Shown: positions 1-28,400 of the stretch, piece by piece
How positions within the stretch are numbered: position 1 is the first letter of the stretch
Layout of the letters: the number at the start of each line of letters is the position of its first letter
Assembly (NCBI GenBank): GCA_963575645.1
Contig: OY754476.1
Coordinates: forward strand, 5,208,001-5,272,000
Direction: 5' to 3'
Origin: Xanthostigma xanthostigma
Lineage: Eukaryota; Arthropoda; Insecta; Raphidioptera; Raphidiidae
Length of the DNA: 64,000 nucleotides
Notes under the pieces: generated by a model
The model's input: the letters and a program-made list of their open reading frames with translations, nothing else
Databases searched by the model: none
Told to the model about the DNA's origin: nothing
Program-made: the position numbers and the translations under genes

Positions 1-1236
1 CTCATTTGTTATATTTTGCGTTGACAGCGAGCGGTTCGTTTACTTAAATTTACGCTGATTATTAAATGGCATCTCTTCGAATTATTGCGACGCGAAAGCC
101 GTTGCTTTATTCATCGAATGTCGATTCGAATCAACCGATCTATATGTAATGAGCAACGGAGCTTTAATGTGTCGACAGATAAAGAGGCATGGGAATAGGA
201 TAAGGATAAAAGTATCAACATAGATATAGCAAAGAGAGAGATGATACTAATAGAGAAAGAGTGTGATGGAGTCATGTGCTCGTTGAAATATAGCAGAACA
301 TAAAAACTATTGACAGTGTCGACAGGATACGAGCAGAGCTGTCAATTGGTGAAAATATATTAACACCAAATGAACTAGCGCTAGCTAGATACCTGCCTAG
401 ACAATTAACGCCGTCAGCAAAGTTCTAGATGGCCAGAATATCCTTCTCTCGGAAAAAGGTTAACTCCCGCGAAACTTCTCCGGGCTATTAGATTATTTTC
501 AAAGAATTCATAGAATTTACTTGTTTCTTTCACTATATCACCGTGAGATGATTATCTCACCAAAAACATAAATGTGAAACAGTAGCCAAGTTCGCTATGG
601 AAAAGAATTGACATCTAAAAGGCTGTCAAGCTTTCTCTTTGCAAGTTTTTTTATGGTTTATGTTATAAGCAACTGACTCTAGTGTGGAAAGTTGCCAAGA
701 GAAAGTTTGGCATCCTCTTAGATTTCAATTCTATTTTGTACTGAACTTGATTCCTTCTTTCACATTTATTTTCTGGGTGGAATATCATTTTTTTTTGTTA
801 AGTTACATTCTACTAAATATTATAGTTCTATATTTTAATATGCGTATCTGGTTTCGTACTTCATGCAATCTGGTCTTCAATTTCGGCTGTTCTCGATACA
901 CGATTGGCTGTTTTCTTTTTGTTTGTTTTAATGACGTAACTTCTATCAAATTGCAAGGCAACCGGAAGTGATTTTGTTTTACAATGACTAAGTGATTCAG
1001 TCAATTAGTCAGGCAGTGGGTGTAAAGAGTAACGATATTCGGATAATGATATCCTGAGAATTATTTGAGATTTTTTTTATAAAATTTGGGAATCTGGGTA
1101 ATTGAAGAGGCCCTTAATAGGTACGCAAAATTACACATGTGCATGTCAAATAGATTTTGAGTTATTGCGGGATCAATAAAAGCGCGTAATGGTCCGTGCA
1201 ATATACATAGCCTCTTGGCTGTGTTTAATTTGTTGT
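1..1236. other. Intergenic, no gene seen
   Basis: No exon-like reading frame with splice signals or family similarity was found. The longest frame (684-971) is hydrophobic and AT-driven and matches nothing I recognise. This is upstream flank of the Corin-type gene. Confidence 0.5.
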
Positions 1237-1244
1237 TTATTAAT

Positions 1245-1629
1245 CAGGGCCGGATTTAGGGGTGGGCAACCGGGGCTGCAGCCCCGGGGCCTCCACAAAA
1301 GAGGAGCCCCCACAATAGACTTAAAAAAAAAAATAATCAAATTTAGACTAGTAAACACTAGTAAACAACTTTTCCTTTGATATTTTTCGGCGAAAAAAGC
1401 TCGGAAAGTTGCGTTCGTTAACGCTAAAATTTAATTTCAGACAATTCTTGTTTTCGATTTGATTTATATGTTTGTTAAATAAAAGAATCTATACTTGGTT
1501 TCACAATAAATTATTTATTGGAAAACTAGAGTGGAAAAAAATGTCCATTTTTTTGGAAAATAATTTGGGGCCAGGGGGCCTCCAGTCCTTTGTTGCCCAG
1601 AGGCCTCCAGACCTCTAAATCCGACATTG
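1245..1629. mobile_element. Non-autonomous hAT element (385 bp)
   Basis: The left end reads CAGGGCCGGATTTAG and the right end CTAAATCCGACATTG, imperfect terminal inverted repeats (TIRs). It is flanked by a perfect 8-bp direct repeat TTATTAAT (1237-1244 and 1630-1637), the duplication length expected for hAT. GC-rich subterminal stretches (CCCCGGGGCC) sit inside both ends. No transposase is visible. Confidence 0.85.
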
Positions 1630-1637
1630 TTATTAAT

Positions 1638-4064
1638 GTTTCCTTGCTAGGAAAAATCTCCTCATTCCCAGGATAAGTAAGTTTAGAATAACTATTCTGC
1701 CTTTGTAAAATATAGGTGTTTTGCTGAAATGGTAAGGTAGATAAGTTGGGTGACTGCAACATAAACGCAGACAATTAATAGTTTTATATAATAATTAGAT
1801 CGGTCAGCAAGAGTACGTCGGCGGTCCTGTCAATTATACCGGTGGGTACATGATATTATATACCCGCAGGTACGTTGGTAAGAGAGGAGTACAGACGCTC
1901 CCCGTACGAGATAAGGAAAACAAACGGGTCAGAAAGAGATAGAAAAGGGAGAAGTACGGCGGGGGAGGGGAAGGGTAAACGTAAAATGTACGCGTGCGAG
2001 AGAAAGAGAGAGAGAGAGAGAAAAAGAGAGAAAAGAAGGGAACAGAACACAAACACATAGACATAATGCACACATATTGACATCACAAGGCCGAAGTCTG
2101 TCATCTCTGTATTCCCGTAATGCTCCGGCTAGCGGCTTACGGCCGTTGTTCGTTAGTGTGTTTGTACCCTTAATTGACGGTAGCAGCAAGCCAAACGCTC
2201 GTCGTACAAGACTAACTTAATCATATTCATATCGTGCTAATCACAAATGAATTTTAACGCATTTCAAAACGACATATGATTAGTTATAAGTTAAAATAAT
2301 CGTACTTCTTGCCGTCTAGAAACGAAAACGTTGTTTTCAAGAAAATCTTTTTATATTTATAAAAATATATATATTTATCTAAAGCGCGCGCTCTTTCATT
2401 AGTCGTATATTAAATATTATATTGTTGCTTCCCGGTTGTCAAAATAGCACAAAATCTCCGTGATATAACTAGTTAATATCAAATTTTAAAACTAACGTTT
2501 TTTTAATATTAAAATTATATTTACGTAACGTTTTGTGGTTTGTGGCGATGAAGAAGTGATCGAAACCGGTCAACTGTGTTTAATGTAAGTTTGTTGATTT
2601 TTTCTTATGCTAGAAAACTTTTTTATATAAGTATTGGTGTGATAAATTTTCATCATAGTTAAAATTATTTTAAACAGCAGATCGTCTGACCGGCGTAAGT
2701 TGATGACAATCAGTTCGTTAGACACGGTGACCTATCCGAAATTATTACAGCGCATCAACTTCTGTCTACATTTTGCTAAAAAAATTTTCACTTGGAGAAC
2801 TACATTGTTTAGGGCAAGGCTTGATTTATAGCGACTATATTAATCAGCAAAAATTGTCACAAACAAATTTTAGGGAATGTTCATTGTATCAATCTTTGAT
2901 GTTCCCTGTCAAAAAAGATCGAAATTCTCTTATTCTTTGGAAGATGACCCTTTGTTATTTTTTTGAGTAAAAGCATTGCAGAAATTGCCCACAAAAGTAA
3001 AACAATACTTTTCGCACTATTTTAGGGTTCCGTACATCCGATGATAGATAACTTTCGTGTCTGTCCGTCTGTCAGCTTATTTTTTCCGAATCTACTGCAC
3101 GAAAAAAGCTGCAATTTGGTACATATATTATAGAGTTAGATGACTCAGTCACGGTGGATAGCATAAAAAAACGTATTCCGATTTTGGGGTTTAATTTTGA
3201 GCGGGAAATTAGGAAATTAAAAAAAATCTAAAGTATCATGTAACGTATCAAATCAAAGAACTCGTTATACAAATATGACGGAAAAAATACAAAAGTATAT
3301 AAGTTTTAAAACGCCTCAATTGTCGAATTACGTGTTGATTCTCGTTAATTTTCTTTCTCGTAACATTCGAAACTAAATTACCTTAGTCAATGAGTGACCT
3401 CTAGAAGGAGGTGATCAGGTGGCCTGTAATAGTCAAAATTCGGATACGAGGAAGTGCCCGACGCCCAATTATACGGCTGCAGTTTTTTTGAGGATTATAG
3501 ATACTCGATTTCTAATAAACTGGGTAGCCTTGTGTAATTTTCAAAAAAAAAACAACATAATCGACAACTTTGTTGCCATAATCAAGTTAAATGAGAAAAT
3601 TAATCAAACCTTTGCAATTACCCTGAAAAGACGTTAAAATTAATTGAATGAATTGTGAAATAACAGTCTAGTTATTAGTTATAATTAATTGTTAAATAGT
3701 TTCGCATTCCGCAAAGCGTGTTAAATTACTACAAATAACTACAAACCTCGAGCAATACTCAACAATGTTATGTGCGATTATATAGCTTCCTTTCGATGCA
3801 ACGAACTAACTTTTGAAACTTTCTTATTAGGTTCACATGATAGGTTTATTTCGACAAACTGAAACAATGAACATTTCCTAAAATTGGGATATAGACGCTG
3901 ATAACCCCAGATGTTTAGCGTCTATAATCTACAACCCAAACTAATATAAAATTGGGACATCTTATTAATTTTTTAAAATTAATATCCAACATATAAAAAG
4001 TCAGAACTTCATCTTAATAAACCGCTTGTTTATAACATCCGATTGACGCATCTTTTTTTTTTAG
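1638..4064. other. Upstream region of the Corin-type gene
   Basis: No protein-coding exon is recognised. A GA microsatellite lies at 1997-2036. A donor-like GTAAGT at 2585 could end a non-coding leader exon that splices to the acceptor at 4063-4064; this is inference only. From about 3028 there is repeat debris with the phrase GGGTTCCGTAC and a run of TGTCCGTCTGTC, a style common in insect dispersed repeats. Confidence 0.3.
1997..2036. repeat. GA-rich microsatellite
   Basis: Purine tract dominated by (GA)n with short interruptions. The open frames on both strands here are products of this low complexity. Confidence 0.8.
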
Positions 4065-4090
4065 AAAATATTGTTTTTTACAAAAAAGTT

Positions 4091-19267
<15,177 letters not shown>

Positions 19268-20709
19268 ACTATTACTGATTGTAATATGGTAATTGTCTGC
19301 GCCATGTTGTTTTGTATTATTATATTGCTTATTGTTTGTCTCGCTGGAAATAACTAAATGGATCTATCAAGCTGCGACCAATTGCTCAATATTGAGAAAA
19401 AGTCATCCAAATCAATGTTTGCAGGAAAAAGTCCCACAAAAATTATATAATCGAATCATATTAGATAAAATTTTTGTGTCCGGTTGGGTTAACTTAGTAA
19501 CTACATGTAACCCCAGTGCCGAATTTATTTATAAAAAATCTTAAGAAATCATAAGTATCTTGTTGGATTTTTTTTGGTTAAATGTTAAACGTTTTATATC
19601 AACTGTTACAGTATTATTGAATTACAAAGTTTATCAAAAGTTGTACTAAGTATTTAAATTTATATGTGTTAGTCCGGTCGAAGATAATCCACTTAAAACA
19701 TAAAGATTGAATTTTTTCACGAAAAAAATGATAAATGACATACAATAATATTATACTAACAATCTGTATTGTTTGTATTCAATTGTACCACTGTTCTTTC
19801 AGGCGCGATTGCACCGTTTTTAGTTAAATTTTAATTTCTATTTCAGCTCCATCCAGATTGGTTAAATTAACATACAGTAGAACGCCGATTATCCGAATTA
19901 ATTGGAACCGGGGTCGATTCGGATAATCGAAAATTCGGATAATCGGACATGTAGTGTCTTGCCTCTAGCTCTCAACCATAACAGTTGAAATATATCTGGA
20001 TTCCAGCGAGTTCCAACTTCGACGTGTGTTGATACCATTTAGCGTCTACACGGCAATTGTCACTCGCATTTTTGTATTATTGCGTCCCCACAAAACTTAT
20101 TTTTATTGAAAAATTACTTGGTTTAAATTTATTATATTACGCTTAGGACCGATTCGGATAATTGGCGATTCGGTTAATCGGCGTTCTACTGTAATATAGA
20201 GATGAATGAAAATTTAAGTAGAAGCGGTTCAACCGAGTTTTAGTAAAATATACCAGTGTAGTAAAATATACGACATTTTAGCGTATTTCTAAGTAAAAAC
20301 ATATCGCTCTGCCAATTAGATTTAGGGAACAAACTAATTATTAGATTAATCTTAAAATAACATAACAATGGGCGCCAACATTTAGATATCACACAAGCAT
20401 ATCCCTTTTATATAAATATTCGATTTTTTTTGTCTATGGATTTGCAGCAACTAATTATATCTTGGTATACTAAATGCGGTTCCAAGAGAGATGATTACTT
20501 GTTCAGATCCATGAAATGGTACTTATTTTTATAGATAAGTAGGAAACGTTCTGGGAAAATTTTCAAATTCAATAGTGATTACATAACATTTGCATTAAAA
20601 TTGCAAATTATAATCGCTTAATGAAACAAACGAAATGCTGAACCATACATTAAGATTCAAATTTGCTACGCATTTCATTATTATCAAGAAAATAATCATT
20701 AACATCGTC
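19268..20709. other. Region downstream of the Corin gene
   Basis: It contains the Corin 3' UTR, whose end I cannot place, and a Tigger-like MITE at 19875-20191. The frame at 19293-19544 starts inside this UTR and has no family match, so it is not called as a gene. Confidence 0.4.
19875..20191. mobile_element. Tigger/pogo-like MITE (317 bp)
   Basis: Ends CAGTAGAACGCCGATTATCC and CGGCGTTCTACTG, flanked by TA on both sides. Internal echoes of GGATAATCG are typical of pogo-type TIRs. A second family member lies at 50795-51136. Confidence 0.85.
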
Positions 20710-20717
20710 TTCAAGAT

Positions 20718-21077
20718 CAGGGGCGCATGGGCACAACTATTCCGGCCCCTGAACATACATGTCACCGTGGACATAGGTTTTGTATCCACCGTGAACATAG
20801 GTTTTGAAAGAAAGATTCCGATCCCGCATTGAATACTATTTTTTTTCATACAGAGGACCAGCAATAGTTTTTGTGACACTCTCCATTTGCCGCCATAAGG
20901 ATTATAGATGACGGCTATGAGAGCAACAAAGAGAAAAAACGCATTATAAATTTTTTTAAAAATAAAAAAAATCATTCTAGTTAACAATAAAGATATAAAC
21001 TGATCAGCCTAGCGGGCTCGGCGGGCCCCGACCTACCGGGAAAACTCCCAAAATCCCTGTGGGCTGATCCGTGCCTG
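20718..21077. mobile_element. hAT-type element (360 bp)
   Basis: Bounded by CAGGGGCGCATGGGC and GGCTGATCCGTGCCTG, with a perfect 8-bp duplication TTCAAGAT (20710-20717, 21078-21085). TIR similarity is weak beyond the first bases. GC-rich ends surround an AT-rich middle. Confidence 0.75.
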
Positions 21078-21708
21078 TTCAAGATTCTAATTATGGTAAC
21101 GAAAAGCATAACGCTGCTTTAATTTTAGTCTTCTAATGTTTAGGATACCATGCTTTTTTGACAATAATAAAATTAGAAAAAAACACGATAAAATAATCTT
21201 AAAAATGTTTTTGAGAAATATTCTCCCAATAATGGTTCAGCGTTATTTTTTGTAGTATTTATAAGGACAATAACTCGAGACATTTTTTGAGATTTTAATA
21301 AGTCTTTTTTATAGACGAAATTTTCCACAAATCGTAGACAAAACAATTTTTGCTAATAGAAACTAGCTGAGCTTATTGGTACAATTCACTGTGAATCTTA
21401 AAGCTGTGAAATATAATAATTCCCCTCAAGTGTATTGTGATTTGATAATATGTAACAATCAAGTCTGTAGTACTGTACATACATATCTCCCTCTATGATC
21501 ATAATATCAAATAAATCGCACAATTTATTATTATATGTATGATTAGAGTCAATGTTTGTCAATTGTCTAAATATTGTCAATGTATATCAGGAATGCAGGA
21601 ATTGTCAAATATCGATTTAAATTATTGTTATTCACATTTATTTGGTCTATCAAATAGTTTTGAAATTAACCTCTGAACCTGCAGGGGGCAGGGAGATCGA
21701 GTTTTCAG

Positions 21709-21983
21709 CAGCCCCGGATCTAGGGGGGAGCAAACCGGGGCACCCGCCCCAGGCGGCAGTTTCAGGAAGCGCCAAAATCATGATAGAATATGGTTGAAAA
21801 CCACACCCAATCTGTCTTTTTTCCGATTTACTCAATCTGCTTGTTTTCTGACGATTTCCCATTCACGAAAAATGCCAACAATTATATATTTGTGATTTTT
21901 TAAAAGTAATTTATTTTAAATGCTGGAGAGAGGGGGCGCCATTATATTTCCCCCCGTTCGAAAAAATCCTAGATCCGGGGCTG
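21709..21983. mobile_element. hAT MITE (275 bp)
   Basis: TIRs CAGCCCCGGATCTAGG and CCTAGATCCGGGGCTG are perfect. Flanking 8-mers GTTTTCAG and GTTTTCTG differ at one position. Confidence 0.85.
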
Positions 21984-23427
21984 GTTTTCTGTACAAACTG
22001 TGATGAGAGCTGGAGATTTTGGAAACGGCTGAACCGATTTCAATCAAACATGACTAAGAACCATTAACAGGCAGACAGACGGACAAACAAAGGTGTTAGG
22101 TCTCTTTTTACATAGGGGGTTAAACATAATATAAAAATGAGTTATTTTATATGACCACATAGCTCCTCCGTAAGTCCACAAAAAATATTTTCATTAAAAC
22201 CGGTTTTAGTTTTTTTATTTTACACATGAAAATAAGTTATGTGAAAAAGTGCCAAAATTTCGTGCATTCCTGCATTACGATTTATATTATGTATCCCTCT
22301 TTATAAATCATTCGTTACATAGATACCCCAAACATGCGATAGTATGCATCACATATTGGATTTCATTATTGAAATAGTTTTTTTTAAATAATTTAAAACT
22401 AATAAAACTGATTTTTGAACCGATATATTTTATTAATTGCACAGTTAAGAACAATTTGATAGCTATTAAAAATAATAATAATAAAGTACGGTCGTATACC
22501 AAATAAATATTTACCGTCCTAAATTTTTTGCTAAAAATTAATCTTAGACTTCATTATTGCTCATTATATGTAGACAAAAAAAAAACTTTGGAATTTTTTT
22601 AAGTAAAACTTATTTTGGCACAGTATGGGTGAAATCGATCCATGAGAAACTGGCATACCGCATACTATAAAAACCATCTGTACAAACAGTTTTAAAAAAT
22701 ATCATTTCAATCGATCAATTATTTTCGAGCAGGGTCGATTTAAAACTCTACTATGCTTTTCTTATGGCTTATGGCGAAATATAAGATCATTATCTTATCA
22801 CATTTTCTAACAATGCTTTCTACACTTCGAAATATAAGTGTAAATTTGGCTCAAATCAGTCAAATGGTTTTTATTCGTTTTTAAATCGTGGTTTATAAAA
22901 GGTATACATAATATTATTTTAAACCGAAAGTGGAAGGGTTATTTTAGCTTTCATTAGATTATAGTATAATATAAAAAAACTAGTATATTAATATTAAAAA
23001 TAAAGGAACTAGTCATTTCAATTATATTATACATACTAAAATGATATGACGTGGATTAATTACCAGAAATTACCTATTCTGTGTTATAGATTAATATTAA
23101 AAATATAATATTATTAATTTTCTCACAAAAAGATCGATTATTTAATATATAAAAATTATTGAAGAATTTTGTATTAGAGAATCCTATTTGTATATTTTTT
23201 GTATTAGAATTTAAAATTTGTATACATGGTCAAAATGTCAATCGCAATGTGATACAATGTTATAGGGAATGTCGAAAATACTTTCATAAAATATAATACA
23301 ATTATATCAATGTTTGATGTTGTTTCTTTCCTGCCATTTTAAAAAGTAACTAGTGTGATCTGTGCGAATTATTCGCACTAAATAAGTATAATAATTATCA
23401 CTTTACAAATTTTTTTTTAAATATGAT

Positions 23428-23828
23428 TGCAGGTATTCAATTCGTTTCTAATTTTGCACACTGCTTACAACGTTCTTCTTTTTGTTGTATTACAATATGA
23501 AGCTCAGATGACAGATCGAAGAAATATTTTACGAAAATTGTCATATAGAGGCGCAAGTAGCAAAAGCGTTGAGCTAAGCCGTCAGATGACATCATGTAGC
23601 ATTGCTGTGACGTTGTTCAGCGTTGCTCGCTGTTTCAAAATTAAAGCCGTCAGATGGCAGTATGCAGTATTGTGTCTTAATGTATATATTATGTAAATAA
23701 ATCATTCAACTCAATTTAATGAACCAAAATTTATTGCAGATATTCAATTCGTTTCTAATTTTGCACACAGCTTATAACGTTTTTCTTTTTGTTGTATTAC
23801 AATATGAAGGTCAGATGACAGATCGAAG
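23428..23828 (+). repeat. Direct duplication of a 94-bp block
   Basis: The block at 23428-23521 recurs at 23735-23828 with about 90% identity (both contain TTCAATTCGTTTCTAATTTT and CAGATGACAGATCGAAG). The sequence after each copy repeats GCCGTCAGATGGCAG and TTCAGCGTTGC in a different arrangement. No coding role is seen. Confidence 0.75.
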
Positions 23829-24528
23829 TGTTGACGTTGTTTCAAAATTAAAGCCGTCAGATGGCAGACGTTGTTCAGCGTTGCTGTATTTTAATTAATT
23901 TACAAAAACAAAAGCAATAATAAATTTTTTAGTTGTCGATGTCAGTAGAGCAAACAATTACTTATCTATAAAATGATATACCGGGTGAGGCAAAAGTCCC
24001 GGAACGGTTGAATATATCGCATACTACGCAGTATATACAAAAAATAAAAAAATACGTGTCAAATATTTTTCGCAAAACTATTTTTTGATACCACCCAGTT
24101 GGTGGGGGGAGGGGCAACTTTAAAATTTTAAATAGGAACCCCTATTTTTTATTGCAGATTCGGATTCTACGGGAAAAATTACATCAATTGTATGTAATTC
24201 TTTTTTATTTTAATATTACTATCAATACAACAAATTAAATTCACCCTTCACTAAATAAATCCATATCTACAAACTAACGTTTTCATAAAATTTTTAAGTC
24301 TGGTCCTGTCGGGCCGATTTAATAAAATTTTGGTAGCACATTTTAATCATTACTAAAGGGTTAAATTTCAATTTTGAAACGATTCGGAGAAATTTTTCGG
24401 TATTTTCGGGCCCAAAAATATTTTTCAACCCCTAAAACCCACGGGAAAAATTACATCAATTGTATGTAATTTTTCCCGTAGAATTCGAATTTTAGGTAAA
24501 GTTAATTTCTTGCTATAAAACTATACAA

Positions 24529-24865
24529 GACTAGCGGTCCCGCCCGGTTTCACCCGGGTGCAAAAGAACGACTGGGGGGGAAGAGTCATGAGTACGCACG
24601 TTCATCTTCGTACACCGAGATGAATGTTGCGTCCAAATTTCATGATGATCGGAGTTACCGTTCAAAAGTTCTTGTCGGACGGACCAATTTTGAGTTATAT
24701 TTTGCAACATTTTTCATTGATACTCCGCTCCTATTGGTCGTAGCGTGATATTGTGTAGCCTATAGCCTTCCTCGATAAATGGGCTATCCAACAAAAAAAA
24801 ATTAATTCGAACCAGTAGCTCCTGAGATTAGGGCGTTCAACTAAACAAACAAACAAACTCTTCAG
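24529..24865 (+). mobile_element. SINE/RTE-type 3' sequence
   Basis: It begins CTAGCGGTCCCGCCCGGTTT, contains a stretch around CCAAATTTCATGATGATCGG, and ends with (AAAC)n and CTCTTCAGCTTTATATATTA. This matches a repeat style frequent at the 3' ends of insect RTE-type retroposons and their SINEs. It is followed directly by the 7-bp satellite, which could have grown from its tail. Confidence 0.55.
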
Positions 24866-24866
24866 C

Positions 24867-25046
24867 TTTATATATTATATAATATATATTATATATTATA
24901 TATTATATATTATATATTATATATTATATATTATATATTATATATTATATATTATATATTATATATTATATATTATATATTATATATTATATATTATATA
25001 TTATATATTATATATTATATATTATATATTATATTATATTATATAC
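24867..25046. repeat. 7-bp tandem repeat (TATATTA)n
   Basis: About 25 nearly perfect copies of TATATTA, with minor irregularity at both ends. Confidence 0.95.
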
Positions 25047-25435
25047 ATATGGAAGAGCAAGTTTACGTATCGAATTGAGCGTAAGCGTTTTCAATAAGCA
25101 TACAAAAGGTGGTCGTAAAAATCATCTTGGAACTATGCTTTTTTTAGAATCAGATTATCGAGTTCGGCCCTGGTATTATTTTTCTGCTATTTCTCTATAT
25201 AATAACTAAAACAATACAATTTTAGTGAGATTTTTAAAAGGGCAAAAAATGCGCATATCTTATCATGTCGACACATTTTTATCAAACATTTCTGATAAGA
25301 TTAAATCATCCTTTGATAGGTTGTTATTTAGTAGGTAAAAAATTGACAGACCGCCATACAAATCATCTTTGTATAGGTGCTTTGATATTAGTTTATACTA
25401 ACAATCAATAAGAATTACGGTTATTCTTGTTCAAT

Positions 25436-28400
25436 ATGGACAATCAAAAAAATACGTCAAATCGTGAAAGAGAAATAACTTTAAGACCTATAGCATCAGG
25501 TTCTACAGGTAACTTGTATTTACATTTTTTTATTCATTAAAACGTTTAATAGTATCATTCCTAATTGAGTAACACCAAATTCCAGATAGGTGAGATTAAA
25601 ATGTTGAATGGATCGATTTCAATTTTTTCACAGTTTAAAATAGAGCATATAAGATACTACTAAATCAATGCACCACAACAAAGGGTAGATGAGCAGTAAT
25701 TGGCAATTGGCACCCCGACGGAATTATTAAATAAGATGTCACTTTTTAGGTTTTATTATTGGCAAATGTTTCTGAACCCAATTCCTTTTTAAGTGAACGA
25801 AGTGTCATTTTAAAAAATCATATAGTGCGTCTTTCTACCTAAATAAATATTTATTATTTGTTTATATTTTCTAGCTGGCAAACTTAACATTATTTTCCAA
25901 ACATTTCTTTTATTACTAACTGATCAAAACGTACTGCAAGATATTAATTGTATTGTGATAAAACTTGAACGAATTTAAAAATAGCCACGACATTTATTAT
26001 TACTCATCTATTTTCGTCAGATAATTTAGAGAAGTTTCAAAGTTGAACGTATTTTTTTTCAGAATTAGAAATACCTGTTTACAATGAAAGAGTGGCAATA
26101 ACTTCACAACCCGTTCCTACAAATGAAAGTAAGTTTTCAAAATCCGTAGAAACGAACCTTTATCAAGCATATCTCTGTTACATAATTTCAAAAGTTCTCT
26201 GTTAAGGCCCCCATACACCTCGTTCTTTTTTGGCAGTTTTCATCGTCACGATAAAACACGTCGGTCAAAACCGAAGTGTATGGGCAAAAACTGTCGATGA
26301 AACACGGCAGTTTTTTTATCTGCCGAAGCTTGATTTTAAACACGACGTGTTTGCTGGTTGTCGTTTTAAATCGTAATGTGTGGCGCTTTCCGATAAGAAT
26401 CGACGTGTTTATTCAGTGGTGCGACGTACAGCAAATAAGTCATATTAATTAAATGATTGTAATTAGTTTGAGTATTGATTTATATTTTAACCGTTTTAGT
26501 GCTAAGCAATTTTGACAAAAATAAATGAAAATTGCTATAAACATATTGATTAATTTAGAGGAAAAAATAATGGTGTCAAATAAAACACTCTAATTTAGAC
26601 TAATATCAATCAATTTTATTAATTATTTTTGCATTATATTGTTTATTAATGTTTATTAAACATAAAATAATATCAATATTATTGTATTTTCCATCAAAGC
26701 AGATCGTATTAATGATGCCACGACTTCAGAAAAACTGAACGAAACTACGCCTCTGTGTTTAAATTAACCGTACAGTTTTACCAGTGCGGTTAAAACTGCC
26801 ATAAAAGAACGAGGTGTATGGGGATGGCCGTTGTTCGTGTTTAACCGTACAGTTTTACACGGCGGTTAAAACTGCCAAAAAAGAACGAGGTGTATGGGGG
26901 CCATTATAGTACATAACATATTTTTATATGAAATTTTTTCATTAAATGCAACCACATTTTTTAATGGAAAAATATGGTATAATCGTTGCTAACTAGAAAA
27001 AAAATATTTTTTATTCTAAATTAATACGGTAGATCCCTTTTATATACTTTAATACATTTTTCAATAAAATATTGTTTTTCACCATGTCAGATTCAATTTT
27101 TAAGCGCCGTGACAGCGTTTTTTTTATAAACAAATTAGCTTTTACAAGGGCCGTGTCAAAACACCGCCTTAATTTTTTTCTGAAAGAAGGTTTGACATCT
27201 ATTTTATGCATAAAAATTGGTCTGTCAGCGAAAAAATGTTTTTTACTATGACAGACTTCATAAACAAAAAAAATTATAACAAAATATGAAGTCTGACCAA
27301 TTTATTAACAAAAATTGTCAGCCAGACCAGTTGTATTAGATAGAAGAGATCTTAAACTTTATTTAAAAAAAAAAATTCAAGGAGGTGTTATGAAATGTAT
27401 TTTCATAAAAAAAATAATTTATAACAAATGAAGTCTGACAAATTTATTAACAAAAATTGTCAGCCAGACCAATTTTTTCAAAAATAGTACATTATTTACT
27501 ACAAATTGTATAAATTTCAAGCAGGTGTTTTGGAAAGTAAAATCATGTTTTTTTTTAAATTCAAAAATTCATAAAAAATAACAATTAACAAATTTTTACT
27601 TGTCTGGCGGGCGTAACATGTTTCTGACATGTTTTTCAGCCATTTTCACTTTATAATTTTGAGGTGTTCTTTGGGGTAACTTTTTCTGTCATGGGAGCTT
27701 AAACTATAAAGATGACCTTCTATTAAATTTTTTTGAAGATATTTTCCCTGGTAACAGACGTCCAATTCCTGTTTCAACAATTGAATGGCAGTCAACAAAT
27801 ATGACACAAATTGTCGCAAGAAGTGGCTTAGACTTTTTAGACGGTGTTGATGGCCTTTACATTCAACAAACAATTGAACTAGATGATAGTAAGTCAAGAT
27901 AATAATTACATTTTTTAAGATAAGACAAGACTATTATTCGAAATCGTATCATCATTTTACTTGGTACCAATATTTTTTATCAAACGAAACGTTAAAACCA
28001 AAAAGTCTTAGGCCTAGTTTATATGAGAGGCGTTCAACGCGCGTTGGCCCAACGCGCGTTTACAGTTTCTATACAATTGTATAGAACTGTTTACATGATA
28101 ACGCGCGTTGGTTGCGCGTTGAACGCGCGTTATCATATAAACAGTTCTATACAATTGTATAGAAACTGTAAACGCGCGTTGGGCCAACGCGCGTTGAACG
28201 CCTCTCATATAAACTAGGCCTTAGGCCTAGCACACATGAAGAGCGTTCAACGCGCGTTGTGCCAACGCGCGTTTACAACTTCTATACAATTGTATATAAG
28301 GCCTAGCACACATGAAGAGCGTTTAACGCGTGTTGGCCCAACGCGCGCTTACAGTTTCTATACAATTGTATATAACTGTTTACATGATAACGCGCGTTCA

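Larger units (their letters stand above)
21992..25435. other. Intergenic region before the scramblase gene
   Basis: No gene is recognised. Beyond the repeats listed separately, 22010-22130 has dispersed-repeat phrases (CTGAACCGATTTCAATCAAA, CAGACAGACGGAC). About 23978-24530 looks transposon-derived (GGTGAGGCAAAAGTCCCGG near its left side) and contains a 39-bp perfect palindrome at 24441-24479 with arms ACGGGAAAAATTACAT. 22130-23420 is plain AT-rich DNA. Confidence 0.4.

Noticed and set aside
1875-2104. Several overlapping frames on both strands
   Set aside because: All are produced by the GA/CT microsatellite and have no domain.
23427-23696. 89-aa frame starting in the duplicated block
   Set aside because: It lies in repeat DNA, its sequence is not kept in the second copy and it has no family match.
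28014-28217. Two nearly identical 64-aa frames on opposite strands
   Set aside because: They are the unavoidable result of a near-perfect palindrome; the same peptide reads from both strands. The same applies at 28303-28497, 40369-40662 and 55578-55838.
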